Assembly: GCF_000430995.1 (NCBI RefSeq)
Contig: NZ_HF952018.1
Location: forward strand, 1,843,062 to 1,895,120
DNA from: Thermobrachium celere DSM 8682
Lineage (GTDB): Bacteria; Bacillota; Clostridia; Clostridiales; Caloramatoraceae
Reading direction: 5' to 3'
DNA length: 52,059 nucleotides
Shown: positions 45,501 through 52,059 of the stretch, in pieces
How positions within the stretch are numbered: the stretch's first letter is position 1
How the letters are laid out: the number at the start of each line of letters is the position of its first letter
Notes under the pieces: generated by a model
What the model was told of the DNA's origin: nothing
The model's input: the letters and a program-made list of their open reading frames with translations, nothing else
The model's database searches: none
Made by a program: the position numbers and the translations under genes

Positions 45501-45893
45501 TTATCTCTTTGAGAATTGTGGTGCTCTTCTTGCCTTCTTTAGACCGTACTTCTTTCTTTCTACCATTCTTGGGTCTCTTGTTAAGAATCCAGCCTTCTTT
45601 AGAACTGGTCTTAATTCTGGATCAGCTTGAACAAGTGCTCTTGCTATACCATGTCTTATAGCACCAGCTTGACCTGTAAATCCACCACCGTGAACATTTA
45701 CAAGTACATCATACTTGTCAAGTGTTCCTGTTAGAACAAGTGGTTGCTTAACTATTACCTTTAATGTTTCAAGGCCAAAATAGTTGTCTATATCTCTCTT
45801 ATTTATTATTATATTTCCTTCACCTGGAACTAATCTTACTCTTGCAACTGAAGTCTTTCTTCTACCTGTTCCATAGTATTGAACCTTTTGCAT
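45501..45893 (-). CDS. rpsI: 30S ribosomal protein S9
   Basis: S9, 130 aa, starting [19 protein letters not shown] at the ATG 45893 with a GGAGG site; the open frame extends 6 codons upstream. The C-terminus [11 protein letters not shown] is the standard S9 tail that reaches the P-site tRNA. It is transcribed with rplM, 30 bp downstream of it, and is followed by a strong terminator. Confidence 0.98.
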   Translation of the reverse strand: MQKVQYYGTGRRKTSVARVRLVPGEGNIIINKRDIDNYFGLETLKVIVKQPLVLTGTLDKYDVLVNVHGGGFTGQAGAIRHGIARALVQADPELRPVLKKAGFLTRDPRMVERKKYGLKKARRAPQFSKR

Positions 45894-45923
45894 CTTTTTT
45901 CCTCCCTTCACACCACTTTAACA

Positions 45924-46358
45924 TTAATACTTTAATTCAAGTACTTCTGGCTTTTGAGCGTGGTGATTGTGTTCAGCACCTCTATATACCTTAAGCTTCT
46001 TAATCATCTTTCTTCCAAGACGTCCCTTTGGAAGCATTCTTCTAACTGCTTCTTCTATAGCTAGTTCTGGCTTAGTTTCAAGTAGTCTTCTGTATGGAAT
46101 TTCCTTTAATCCACCTGGATATAGTGAGTGATGTCTGTATAGCTTTTGATCTAACTTCTTACCAGTTAATGCAACCTTTTCTGCATTTATTACTATTACG
46201 AAGTCACCAGTATCAACGTTTGGAGTATAGATTGGCTTATGCTTTCCTCTTAAAATAGTAGCTATTTGGCTAGCAAGTCTTCCTAGAGTCTTATCAGTAG
46301 CATCTACAACATACCATTTTCTTTCTACTTCTTGAGCTTTTGCCATGTATGTTTTCAT
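45924..46358 (-). CDS. rplM: 50S ribosomal protein L13
   Basis: L13, 144 aa. The chain starts [30 protein letters not shown] and includes [16 protein letters not shown] and [20 protein letters not shown], all standard. It is the first gene of the rplM-rpsI operon, with AAGGAGG upstream of its start and a promoter about 90 bp upstream. Confidence 0.98.
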   Translation of the reverse strand: MKTYMAKAQEVERKWYVVDATDKTLGRLASQIATILRGKHKPIYTPNVDTGDFVIVINAEKVALTGKKLDQKLYRHHSLYPGGLKEIPYRRLLETKPELAIEEAVRRMLPKGRLGRKMIKKLKVYRGAEHNHHAQKPEVLELKY

Positions 46359-46371
46359 CTTTTTCCCTCCT

Positions 46372-46440
46372 TAGCTTAATTAAATCTCATCTATGTGCAA
46401 GATCCGGGGCCAGTGGACCTTAGTATCACAATATACACCA
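46372..46440 (-). promoter_or_regulatory. Untranslated leader of rplM, possible L13 autoregulatory element
   Basis: The roughly 70-nt leader between the rplM promoter and start contains a GC-rich segment (minus strand AGGTCCACTGGCCCCGGATCT) that stands out in this AT-rich genome. Firmicute rplM leaders often bind L13; I cannot confirm the fold by eye. Confidence 0.4.
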
Positions 46441-46446
46441 TATTAT

Positions 46447-46475
46447 ATTTTAATACAACGAGCCTGGTGTGTCAA
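46447..46475 (-). promoter_or_regulatory. Promoter of rplM-rpsI
   Basis: TTGACA (46475-46470), a 17-bp spacer and TAAAAT (46452-46447) on the minus strand. It begins just 8 bp after the truA stop. Confidence 0.8.
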
Positions 46476-46482
46476 GAAGAAT

Positions 46483-47217
46483 TTAATAATATACCTTCTC
46501 TAAACATAACCCACAAGCTGGAGCTGTAAAGCCTGCATTCCTTCTGTCTTTTGAATTTAATATTTTTTGAACATCTTCTGTCTGTATTTTGCCCCTACCT
46601 ACATCTATTAATGTACCAGTAATTATTCTAACCATATTATACAAAAATCCATCTCCCTCAAAATCTAACCTAATAATGTCACCATCTTTGTTAATGTCAA
46701 TTTTATAAATTGTACGAACTGTCGTTTTGACAGAGCTTCCTTCTGATTTAAATGCTGCAAAGTCATGCTGACCTATTAAATATTTTGAAGCTTTTATCAT
46801 CTTATCTAGGTCAAGTTTATATTTAATGTGTGCAGCATATTTATTGTAAAATGGAGATGGCTCTACTCTATTTAGTATAGTATAACTATACCATTTTCCT
46901 TTACTGCTATACCTAGCATGAAAGCTCTCATCAACCTCTTCAGATGAGATTATTGAAATATCACTAGGAAGCTTACTGTTTATAGCATCCTTTAATTTGT
47001 CTGCAGGGATTTTTGTTTCTATTAAAAAATTTGCTACTTGCCCTCTAGCATGTACACCTGCATCTGTTCTTCCTGAGCCTATTAAATTAACACTTTGCTT
47101 TGTTATTTTAAATATTGCGTTCTCTATAACCTCTGAAATAGAGAGTCCATTCTTTTGCTTTTGCCAGCCTACATAGTTTGTTCCATCATATTCTATAACC
47201 AACTTAATGTTTCTCAT
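46483..47217 (-). CDS. truA: tRNA pseudouridine synthase A
   Basis: Makes pseudouridine at tRNA positions 38-40. The 244-aa chain has the catalytic Asp52 in GSGRTDAGVHARGQ and the conserved FLYNMVRIITGTLIDVGRG motif. It starts 2 bp after ecfT, as the last gene of the ecf unit. No terminator separates it from the rplM promoter. Confidence 0.97.
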   Translation of the reverse strand: MRNIKLVIEYDGTNYVGWQKQKNGLSISEVIENAIFKITKQSVNLIGSGRTDAGVHARGQVANFLIETKIPADKLKDAINSKLPSDISIISSEEVDESFHARYSSKGKWYSYTILNRVEPSPFYNKYAAHIKYKLDLDKMIKASKYLIGQHDFAAFKSEGSSVKTTVRTIYKIDINKDGDIIRLDFEGDGFLYNMVRIITGTLIDVGRGKIQTEDVQKILNSKDRRNAGFTAPACGLCLEKVYY

Positions 47218-47219
47218 AA

Positions 47220-48014
47220 TTATCTCCTACTTAAAATAGAGATAACAACAAATAAAAGCATAACTGTCAATGCCAAGTAGTCGTTTTTATTTATGTTAAA
47301 CTGTTTCATCCTTGTTCTACCTTCTCCACCTCTATAACATCTTGCCTCCATCGCTAAAGCGAGCTCATCAGCACGTCTGAAGGAATTTATAAATAATGGC
47401 ACAAGAATTGGTATTAAATTCTTGGCTCTATTAATTATATTTCCTGATTCAAAGTCTGCTCCTCTTGCCTTTTGTGCTTTAATTATCTTATCTGTTTCAT
47501 CTATTAAAGTTGGTATAAATCTTAAGGCAATTGTCATCATCATAGCTAGCTCATGAGCTGGAACTCCAATCTTTTTAAATGGGTTAAGCAAAAGTTCAAT
47601 ACCATCAGTTAATGCAATTGGAGAGGTAGTCAAGGTTAAAACAGAGGTACCGACAATTAAAAATATTATTCTTATTACCATAAAAGCTGCAAGATATAAT
47701 CCTTTATCAGTTACGGAAAATGGTCCTACCTTAGCAACTACATTACCAGGTGTCAAAAATGCATTTAACACACCTGTAAAAATTAAAATCCATAAAATTG
47801 GTTTTAAACTTTTAAAAATATATTTAAAAGGTATCTTTGAAATTAAGATTACCAAAGCAGTAAAAATGGCAACATATAAATATCCAAGGAAGCTGTTAAT
47901 TAAAAAAAGATCTATAACATAAATTGTTGATAATATAATTTTAATCCTTGGGTCTAATCTATGCACAACAGAGTCTCCAGGAAGGTATTGTCCTATTGTA
48001 ATATCCTTAATCAT
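47220..48014 (-). CDS. ecfT: Energy-coupling factor transporter transmembrane protein EcfT
   Basis: Membrane scaffold of the group II ECF vitamin and micronutrient importers, 264 aa with about five to six helices. The Ala-Arg-containing coupling motifs are visible ([13 protein letters not shown] and [18 protein letters not shown]), which contact the two ATPases. It overlaps the end of ecfA2 by 4 bp. Substrate-binding S components are encoded elsewhere. Confidence 0.95.
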   Translation of the reverse strand: MIKDITIGQYLPGDSVVHRLDPRIKIILSTIYVIDLFLINSFLGYLYVAIFTALVILISKIPFKYIFKSLKPILWILIFTGVLNAFLTPGNVVAKVGPFSVTDKGLYLAAFMVIRIIFLIVGTSVLTLTTSPIALTDGIELLLNPFKKIGVPAHELAMMMTIALRFIPTLIDETDKIIKAQKARGADFESGNIINRAKNLIPILVPLFINSFRRADELALAMEARCYRGGEGRTRMKQFNINKNDYLALTVMLLFVVISILSRR

Positions 48015-48871
48015 TTCTCTTCTCCCCTTAATATCTTTAATATAGCATCTCTTGCCTCGCTCACAGTTATAATATCTTCATTTATATTAAATCCTTTTCT
48101 ATTTAAACTATTAACTAAATATTTCACCTGTGGCACGGCAAGGCCAATTTTTTCAAGGGTTTCAACATTCTTAAACACTTCCTTCGGAGTACCCTGTAAT
48201 ATATTTTTACCTTTATACATTACAATTAATCTATCTGCTAGTTCAGCAACATCATCCATGCTATGAGATACCAATATAACAGTAATCTTATATTCTTCAT
48301 GTAGTCTTTTAATATTATATAGTATCTCATCTCTTCCCTTTGGATCTAAGCCTGCTGTTGGTTCATCTAATATTAAAACCTTGGGCTGCATAGCAAGAAC
48401 ACCTGCTATTGCAACTCTTCTCTTTTGGCCTCCACTTAAATCAAAGGGCGATTTATCTTTATACTTCTCATAGTTAATTCCAACTACTTCTAGTGCCTTC
48501 TTTACCCTCTCTTCAATTTCCTTTTCATCTAAGCCTAAATTTCTAGGTCCATATGCAACATCTTTATATACAGTCTCTTCAAAAAGCTGATGTTCTGGAT
48601 ATTGAAAAACAAGCCCCACTAGCTGTCTTATTTTCTTTAAATCCACACCTTTAGCTGTTATACACACATCATCTATATATATCTCTCCTGATGTCGGTTT
48701 TAAAAGCCCATTTAGATGCTGTATAAGGGTTGATTTACCTGAACCTGTGTGACCAATTAATCCTATAAATTCTCCATCATTTATCTCAAGGGAGACATTA
48801 TCTAAAGCTGTTTTTTCAAAGGGAGTGCCTGTCATATATTTAAATGTTAAATTTTTTATCTTAATCGGCAT
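48011..48871 (-). CDS. ecfA2: Energy-coupling factor ATPase 2
   Basis: One of the two ATPases of the ECF complex (286 aa). Walker [12 protein letters not shown]-loop [12 protein letters not shown], signature [18 protein letters not shown], Walker [14 protein letters not shown] and the switch His in LVSHSMDD are intact. It overlaps ecfA1 by 16 bp and ecfT by 4 bp. The C-terminal extension typical of EcfA2 is present. Confidence 0.95.
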   Translation of the reverse strand: MPIKIKNLTFKYMTGTPFEKTALDNVSLEINDGEFIGLIGHTGSGKSTLIQHLNGLLKPTSGEIYIDDVCITAKGVDLKKIRQLVGLVFQYPEHQLFEETVYKDVAYGPRNLGLDEKEIEERVKKALEVVGINYEKYKDKSPFDLSGGQKRRVAIAGVLAMQPKVLILDEPTAGLDPKGRDEILYNIKRLHEEYKITVILVSHSMDDVAELADRLIVMYKGKNILQGTPKEVFKNVETLEKIGLAVPQVKYLVNSLNRKGFNINEDIITVSEARDAILKILRGEEK

Positions 48872-49698
48872 AGTTCCTCCACCAACTCATCAATTGTTAT
48901 AATATCCTGTCTAATGTTTAAACCACTCTTTCTTAGTTCATACGCAAGTTCTGTAACCTGCGGAACATCAAGTCCCAAATCTTTTAGAAGCTCTACCTTT
49001 GAAAAAACTTCTCTTGGAGTCCCCTCTGTCACAATCTTACCATCATCCATAACAACTACCCTATCAGCATCTACTGCTTCTTCCATGAAATGTGTAATAA
49101 GAATAATTGTAATTCCTTCTTCTTTATTTAACTTTTTAATTGTATCAATAACTTCTTTTCTACCAGAAGGATCCAGCATTGCAGTTGGTTCGTCTAATAT
49201 AATGCACTTTGGCTTCATAGCCAATATACCTGCAATTGCTACTCTTTGTTTTTGTCCTCCTGACAACAGGTGTGGTGCATGTTTTGCATACTCTTCCATT
49301 TTTACTGACCTTAGTGCAAAATCTACCCTTCTTTTTATTTCTTCTGGATCTATTCCCATATTTTCAGGTCCAAAAGCAACATCTTCTTCTACTATTGTAG
49401 CAACTATTTGATTGTCAGGGTTTTGAAAAACCATACCTGCCGTCTGCCTAATCTCCCAAAGCTTTGATATATCCCTTGTGTTCATTCCATTTACAAATAT
49501 ATCTCCTTCTTTAGGTAGGTAGATGGCATTTATATGTTTAGATAATGTTGATTTTCCAGAACCATTATGCCCAATAACAACAACAAATTCCCCTTTTTTA
49601 ACCTTTAAGTTTACACCACATAAAGCAAGGTGTTCCTTATCTTGCTCATGTTTTCTATAGGAATAATATACATTATTAACTTCAACCATATATTCCAT
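48856..49698 (-). CDS. ecfA1: Energy-coupling factor ATPase 1
   Basis: The partner ATPase (280 aa with start at ATG 49698). Walker [12 protein letters not shown]-loop [24 protein letters not shown], signature [18 protein letters not shown], Walker [14 protein letters not shown] and LITHFMEEA are intact. I prefer the ATG 49698 (AGAAGGTG upstream) to the GTG at 49707. It is the first gene of the ecf-truA unit, 73 bp downstream of rplQ. Confidence 0.95.
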   Translation of the reverse strand: MEYMVEVNNVYYSYRKHEQDKEHLALCGVNLKVKKGEFVVVIGHNGSGKSTLSKHINAIYLPKEGDIFVNGMNTRDISKLWEIRQTAGMVFQNPDNQIVATIVEEDVAFGPENMGIDPEEIKRRVDFALRSVKMEEYAKHAPHLLSGGQKQRVAIAGILAMKPKCIILDEPTAMLDPSGRKEVIDTIKKLNKEEGITIILITHFMEEAVDADRVVVMDDGKIVTEGTPREVFSKVELLKDLGLDVPQVTELAYELRKSGLNIRQDIITIDELVEELCRLR

Positions 49699-49727
49699 AG
49701 CAGGCACCTTCTAAACTTAATATATAA

Positions 49728-49762
49728 AGGGATTAAGTATTTATATACTTAACTTAATCCCT
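49728..49762 (-). terminator. Hairpin between rplQ and ecfA1
   Basis: AGGGATTAAGT (49728-49738) pairs with ACTTAATCCCT (49752-49762). The T tract after it on the minus strand is short, so read-through into the ecf genes is likely. Confidence 0.6.
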
Positions 49763-49771
49763 CTAAATTTA

Positions 49772-50119
49772 TTATACTAATTCAAGAATTACCATTTCAG
49801 CTGCGTCGCCTCTTCTTGGACCCATCTTAATTATTCTTGTATATCCACCATTTCTTTCAGCATACTTTGGTGCAATTTCTGAGAATAGCTTTCTAACAAC
49901 GTCTTCTTCAGTTACGAATGAAAGTACTTGTCTTCTTGCGTGAAGATCTCCTCTTTTAGCAAGAGTTATCATCTTTTCAGCAAGGCTTCTAACTTCTTTA
50001 GCTCTTGCTTCAGTTGTTATTATTCTACCGTCTTCTGACTTGAAAAAGCTTGTTACAAGATTTCTTAACATAGCTTTTCTTTGGTCAGTTGGACGTCCTA
50101 GCTTACGATATCCTGCCAC
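49772..50119 (-). CDS. rplQ: 50S ribosomal protein L17
   Basis: L17, 115 aa. [26 protein letters not shown] at the start and [25 protein letters not shown] at the end are diagnostic. It follows rpoA by 12 bp, the standard alpha-operon order. Confidence 0.98.
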   Translation of the reverse strand: MAGYRKLGRPTDQRKAMLRNLVTSFFKSEDGRIITTEARAKEVRSLAEKMITLAKRGDLHARRQVLSFVTEEDVVRKLFSEIAPKYAERNGGYTRIIKMGPRRGDAAEMVILELV

Positions 50120-50131
50120 TTAAAATCCCTC

Positions 50132-51079
50132 CTATTCTTCGCTCTTCTTTAAGCTAAGTCCAAGTGCTTCTAGCTTTTGTTGTACTTCCTCTAGTGACTT
50201 CTTTCCTAGGTTTCTTACCTTCATCATATCTTCTTCTGTCTTATTTATTAGTTCTTGAACTGTATTTATACCCGCTCTCTTTAGGCAGTTATATGATCTT
50301 ACTGATAGATCTAGTTCTTCTATAGTCATTTCAAGAACTTTATCCTTCTTTTCTTCTTCCTTTTCAACCATTATTTCAACTTTATCAGCTAAATCTGTTA
50401 GTGATAAGAATAGCTTAAAGTGTTCTATAAGTATTTTTGCTGATAGGCTAACAGCTTCTTCTGGTTTTATTGTTCCATTTGTCCAAAGCTCAAGTGTTAG
50501 CTTATCATAATCTGTTATTTGTCCTACACGAGTATTTTCAACTGTATAGTTAACTCTCTTAACAGGCGTATAGATTGAATCTACTGGAATTAAACCAATA
50601 GGTTGGCCTGGATGCTTATTTTTATCAGCTGGTACATATCCTCTACCTTTGCCAATAGTTACTTCAGCATACAGTCTTCCGCCTTCACTAACAGTTGCTA
50701 TAACATGATCTGAGTTAACTATTTGAACATCAGGATCAACCTTAATATCCGCACCTGTTACTACTGCTGGCCCCTTAACATCTATTACAGCCGTTCTTGT
50801 TCCTTCGCCTTCCATTCTAATAGCTAAACCTTTTAGGTTTAGTATTATTTCAACAACATCTTCCTTAACTCCTGGAACAGTTGAAAATTCATGTAGAACA
50901 CCATCTATTTTAACAGAAGTTACTGCTGCCCCAGGAAGTGATGACAGCAGAATCCTTCTTAAAGCATTACCTAGGGTTGTTCCATATCCTCTTTCTAGAG
51001 GTTCTATAACAAATCTTGCATATAAACCGTCTTCTGATTTTTCAACACATTCAACTCTTGGTCTTTCAATTTCTAACAT
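50132..51079 (-). CDS. rpoA: RNA polymerase alpha subunit
   Basis: Alpha subunit, 315 aa. The N-terminal assembly domain covers about residues 1-228 ([32 protein letters not shown]), joined by a charged linker ([12 protein letters not shown]) to the C-terminal domain (about 245-310, [23 protein letters not shown]) that binds UP elements and activators. It sits between rpsD and rplQ. Confidence 0.98.
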   Translation of the reverse strand: MLEIERPRVECVEKSEDGLYARFVIEPLERGYGTTLGNALRRILLSSLPGAAVTSVKIDGVLHEFSTVPGVKEDVVEIILNLKGLAIRMEGEGTRTAVIDVKGPAVVTGADIKVDPDVQIVNSDHVIATVSEGGRLYAEVTIGKGRGYVPADKNKHPGQPIGLIPVDSIYTPVKRVNYTVENTRVGQITDYDKLTLELWTNGTIKPEEAVSLSAKILIEHFKLFLSLTDLADKVEIMVEKEEEKKDKVLEMTIEELDLSVRSYNCLKRAGINTVQELINKTEEDMMKVRNLGKKSLEEVQQKLEALGLSLKKSEE

Positions 51080-51139
51080 TAATTTAACCCTCCTTTTTTG
51101 TGAGTATCAACTTGCGAGGGCAAATAATTCTACACTAAA

Positions 51140-51760
51140 TTACTTGCTGTAAAGCTCTACTATTAATGTTTCGTTAACTGGTATATCAATGTCCTCTCTT
51201 TGTGGAAGTGATACTACTCTACCAACCATATTTTCCTTATCAACAGTTAACCACTTTGGTACATTAGTTTCAACTTGCATTAAAGCCTTAAACTTTTCGC
51301 TTGATCTGCTCTTTTCTCTTACAGCAATTTCATCATTTACTCTTACTTGATATGAAGGAATATTTACCTTCTTACCATTTACAGTAAAGTGTCCGTGTCT
51401 TACTAATTGTCTAGCTTCTGCTCTTGAGCTTGCAAATCCTAGTCTGAAGATTACGTTGTCAAGTCTTAGCTCAAGAAGTCTTAGTAGGTTTTCACCTGTG
51501 ATTCCCTTTTGTCTTTCTGCTTCTTCATAATACCTTCTGAATTGTGATTCAAGAACACCGTAAATTCTCTTTGCCTTTTGCTTTTCTCTTAATTGTAAAC
51601 CGTAGTTTGTTAGCTTCTTCTTGTTGTGTCCATGTTGTCCTGGTGCATATGGTCTTCTAGCTAATGCACACTTATCTGAGTAGCATCTATCTCCCTTAAG
51701 ATATAGCTTAACTCCTTCTCTTCTACATAACTTACATGATGGTCCTGTATATCTTGCCAT
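51140..51760 (-). CDS. rpsD: 30S ribosomal protein S4
   Basis: S4, 206 aa, in the zinc-binding (C+) form: Cys9, Cys12, Cys26 and Cys31 are all present. The S4 RNA-binding domain follows ([34 protein letters not shown]). The gene follows rpsK by 18 bp and carries an AGGTG ribosome binding site. Confidence 0.98.
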   Translation of the reverse strand: MARYTGPSCKLCRREGVKLYLKGDRCYSDKCALARRPYAPGQHGHNKKKLTNYGLQLREKQKAKRIYGVLESQFRRYYEEAERQKGITGENLLRLLELRLDNVIFRLGFASSRAEARQLVRHGHFTVNGKKVNIPSYQVRVNDEIAVREKSRSSEKFKALMQVETNVPKWLTVDKENMVGRVVSLPQREDIDIPVNETLIVELYSK

Positions 51761-51778
51761 TCACTACACCTCCAATCA

Positions 51779-52059
51779 TCAGACTCTTCTTCTCTTTGGT
51801 GGTCTACAACCATTGTGTGGAATTGGAGTTACATCCTTAATTAGGCTAACTTCAAGTCCAGCTGCTTGAAGTGCTCTTATAGCAGCTTCTCTACCAGCTC
51901 CTGGTCCTTTAACATATACTTCAACTGTCTTCATTCCGTGCTCAATTGCAGCCTTTGCTGCAGCCTCTGCTGCCATTTGTGCAGCAAATGGAGTGCTCTT
52001 TCTTGAACCTCTAAATCCAAGTGCACCAGCACTTGACCAAGAAATAGCATTTCCTGCTG
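51779..52059 (-). CDS. rpsK: 30S ribosomal protein S11 (5' end beyond window)
   Basis: The frame is open to the right edge of the window. Reading from it gives [20 protein letters not shown] then [20 protein letters not shown], and the end is the S11 C-terminus [22 protein letters not shown]. The internal Met at 51976 is not the start. It is the first of the alpha-operon genes seen here. Confidence 0.97.
   Translation of the reverse strand, partial: AGNAISWSSAGALGFRGSRKSTPFAAQMAAEAAAKAAIEHGMKTVEVYVKGPGAGREAAIRALQAAGLEVSLIKDVTPIPHNGCRPPKRRRV

Overview
The window is AT-rich with compact operons and reads as a chromosomal segment of an anaerobic, spore-forming Clostridia-type Firmicute. The pointers are a selenium-dependent D-proline reductase (Stickland) cluster, a fabT-fabK type fatty-acid operon, the spore-cortex amidase cwlD, a T-box-controlled asnA and strong GGAGG ribosome binding sites. 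No CRISPR array, tRNA or rRNA gene was seen, and no stretch over 300 bases is left unexplained.

Region 1 (1-4171): the truncated start of an IS30-type element, a LacI-family regulator, a POT peptide transporter and a TauE/SafE permease, all on the minus strand. Region 2 (4269-12931, minus): the proline reductase cluster, in transcription order prdR, prdC, prdA, an 82-codon gene, prdB, prdD, prdE, prdF. prdB is interrupted in frame by a UGA selenocysteine codon followed by a SECIS-like hairpin. A near-perfect sigma-54 promoter with an upstream inverted repeat lies between prdR, which encodes a sigma-54 activator, and prdC. prdD and prdE together look like the catalytic part of prdA cut in two at its pyruvoyl-forming cleavage site.

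Region 3 (13099-22597, minus): one complete type II fatty-acid operon, fabT-fabH-acpP-fabK-fabD-fabG-fabF-accB-fabZ-accC-accD-accA, with a strong promoter and FabT-like palindromes. Region 4 (22826-34916): assorted genes, including membrane proteins, PspC, a radical SAM protein, a FUSC-like membrane protein, a Fur-family regulator, a two-part ThrE-type exporter, a GH31 glucosidase, a 1427-residue fused acyl-CoA dehydratase activase and a SEC-C protein.

Region 5 (35101-44718): an asparagine T-box and asnA; a DNA-repair-like operon (MrfA-type helicase with a C-terminal DnaA-domain-I-like extension, a short UvrD-type helicase and a 58-residue membrane protein); and a Na/Pi transporter locus with two PhoU-fused paralogues. 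The first Na/Pi gene is preceded by three TTAACA repeats in 11-bp register, a PhoP-box signature. Region 6 (44723-52059, minus): cwlD, then housekeeping genes rpsI-rplM, truA, the ECF transporter core ecfT-ecfA2-ecfA1, and the alpha operon rplQ-rpoA-rpsD-rpsK (cut by the window edge).

The metabolic theme is amino-acid fermentation. Peptide import could feed proline, PrdF racemises it, and PrdAB reduces D-proline to 5-aminovalerate with electrons delivered by PrdC. All functional names rest on motif recognition by eye; no database search was run.
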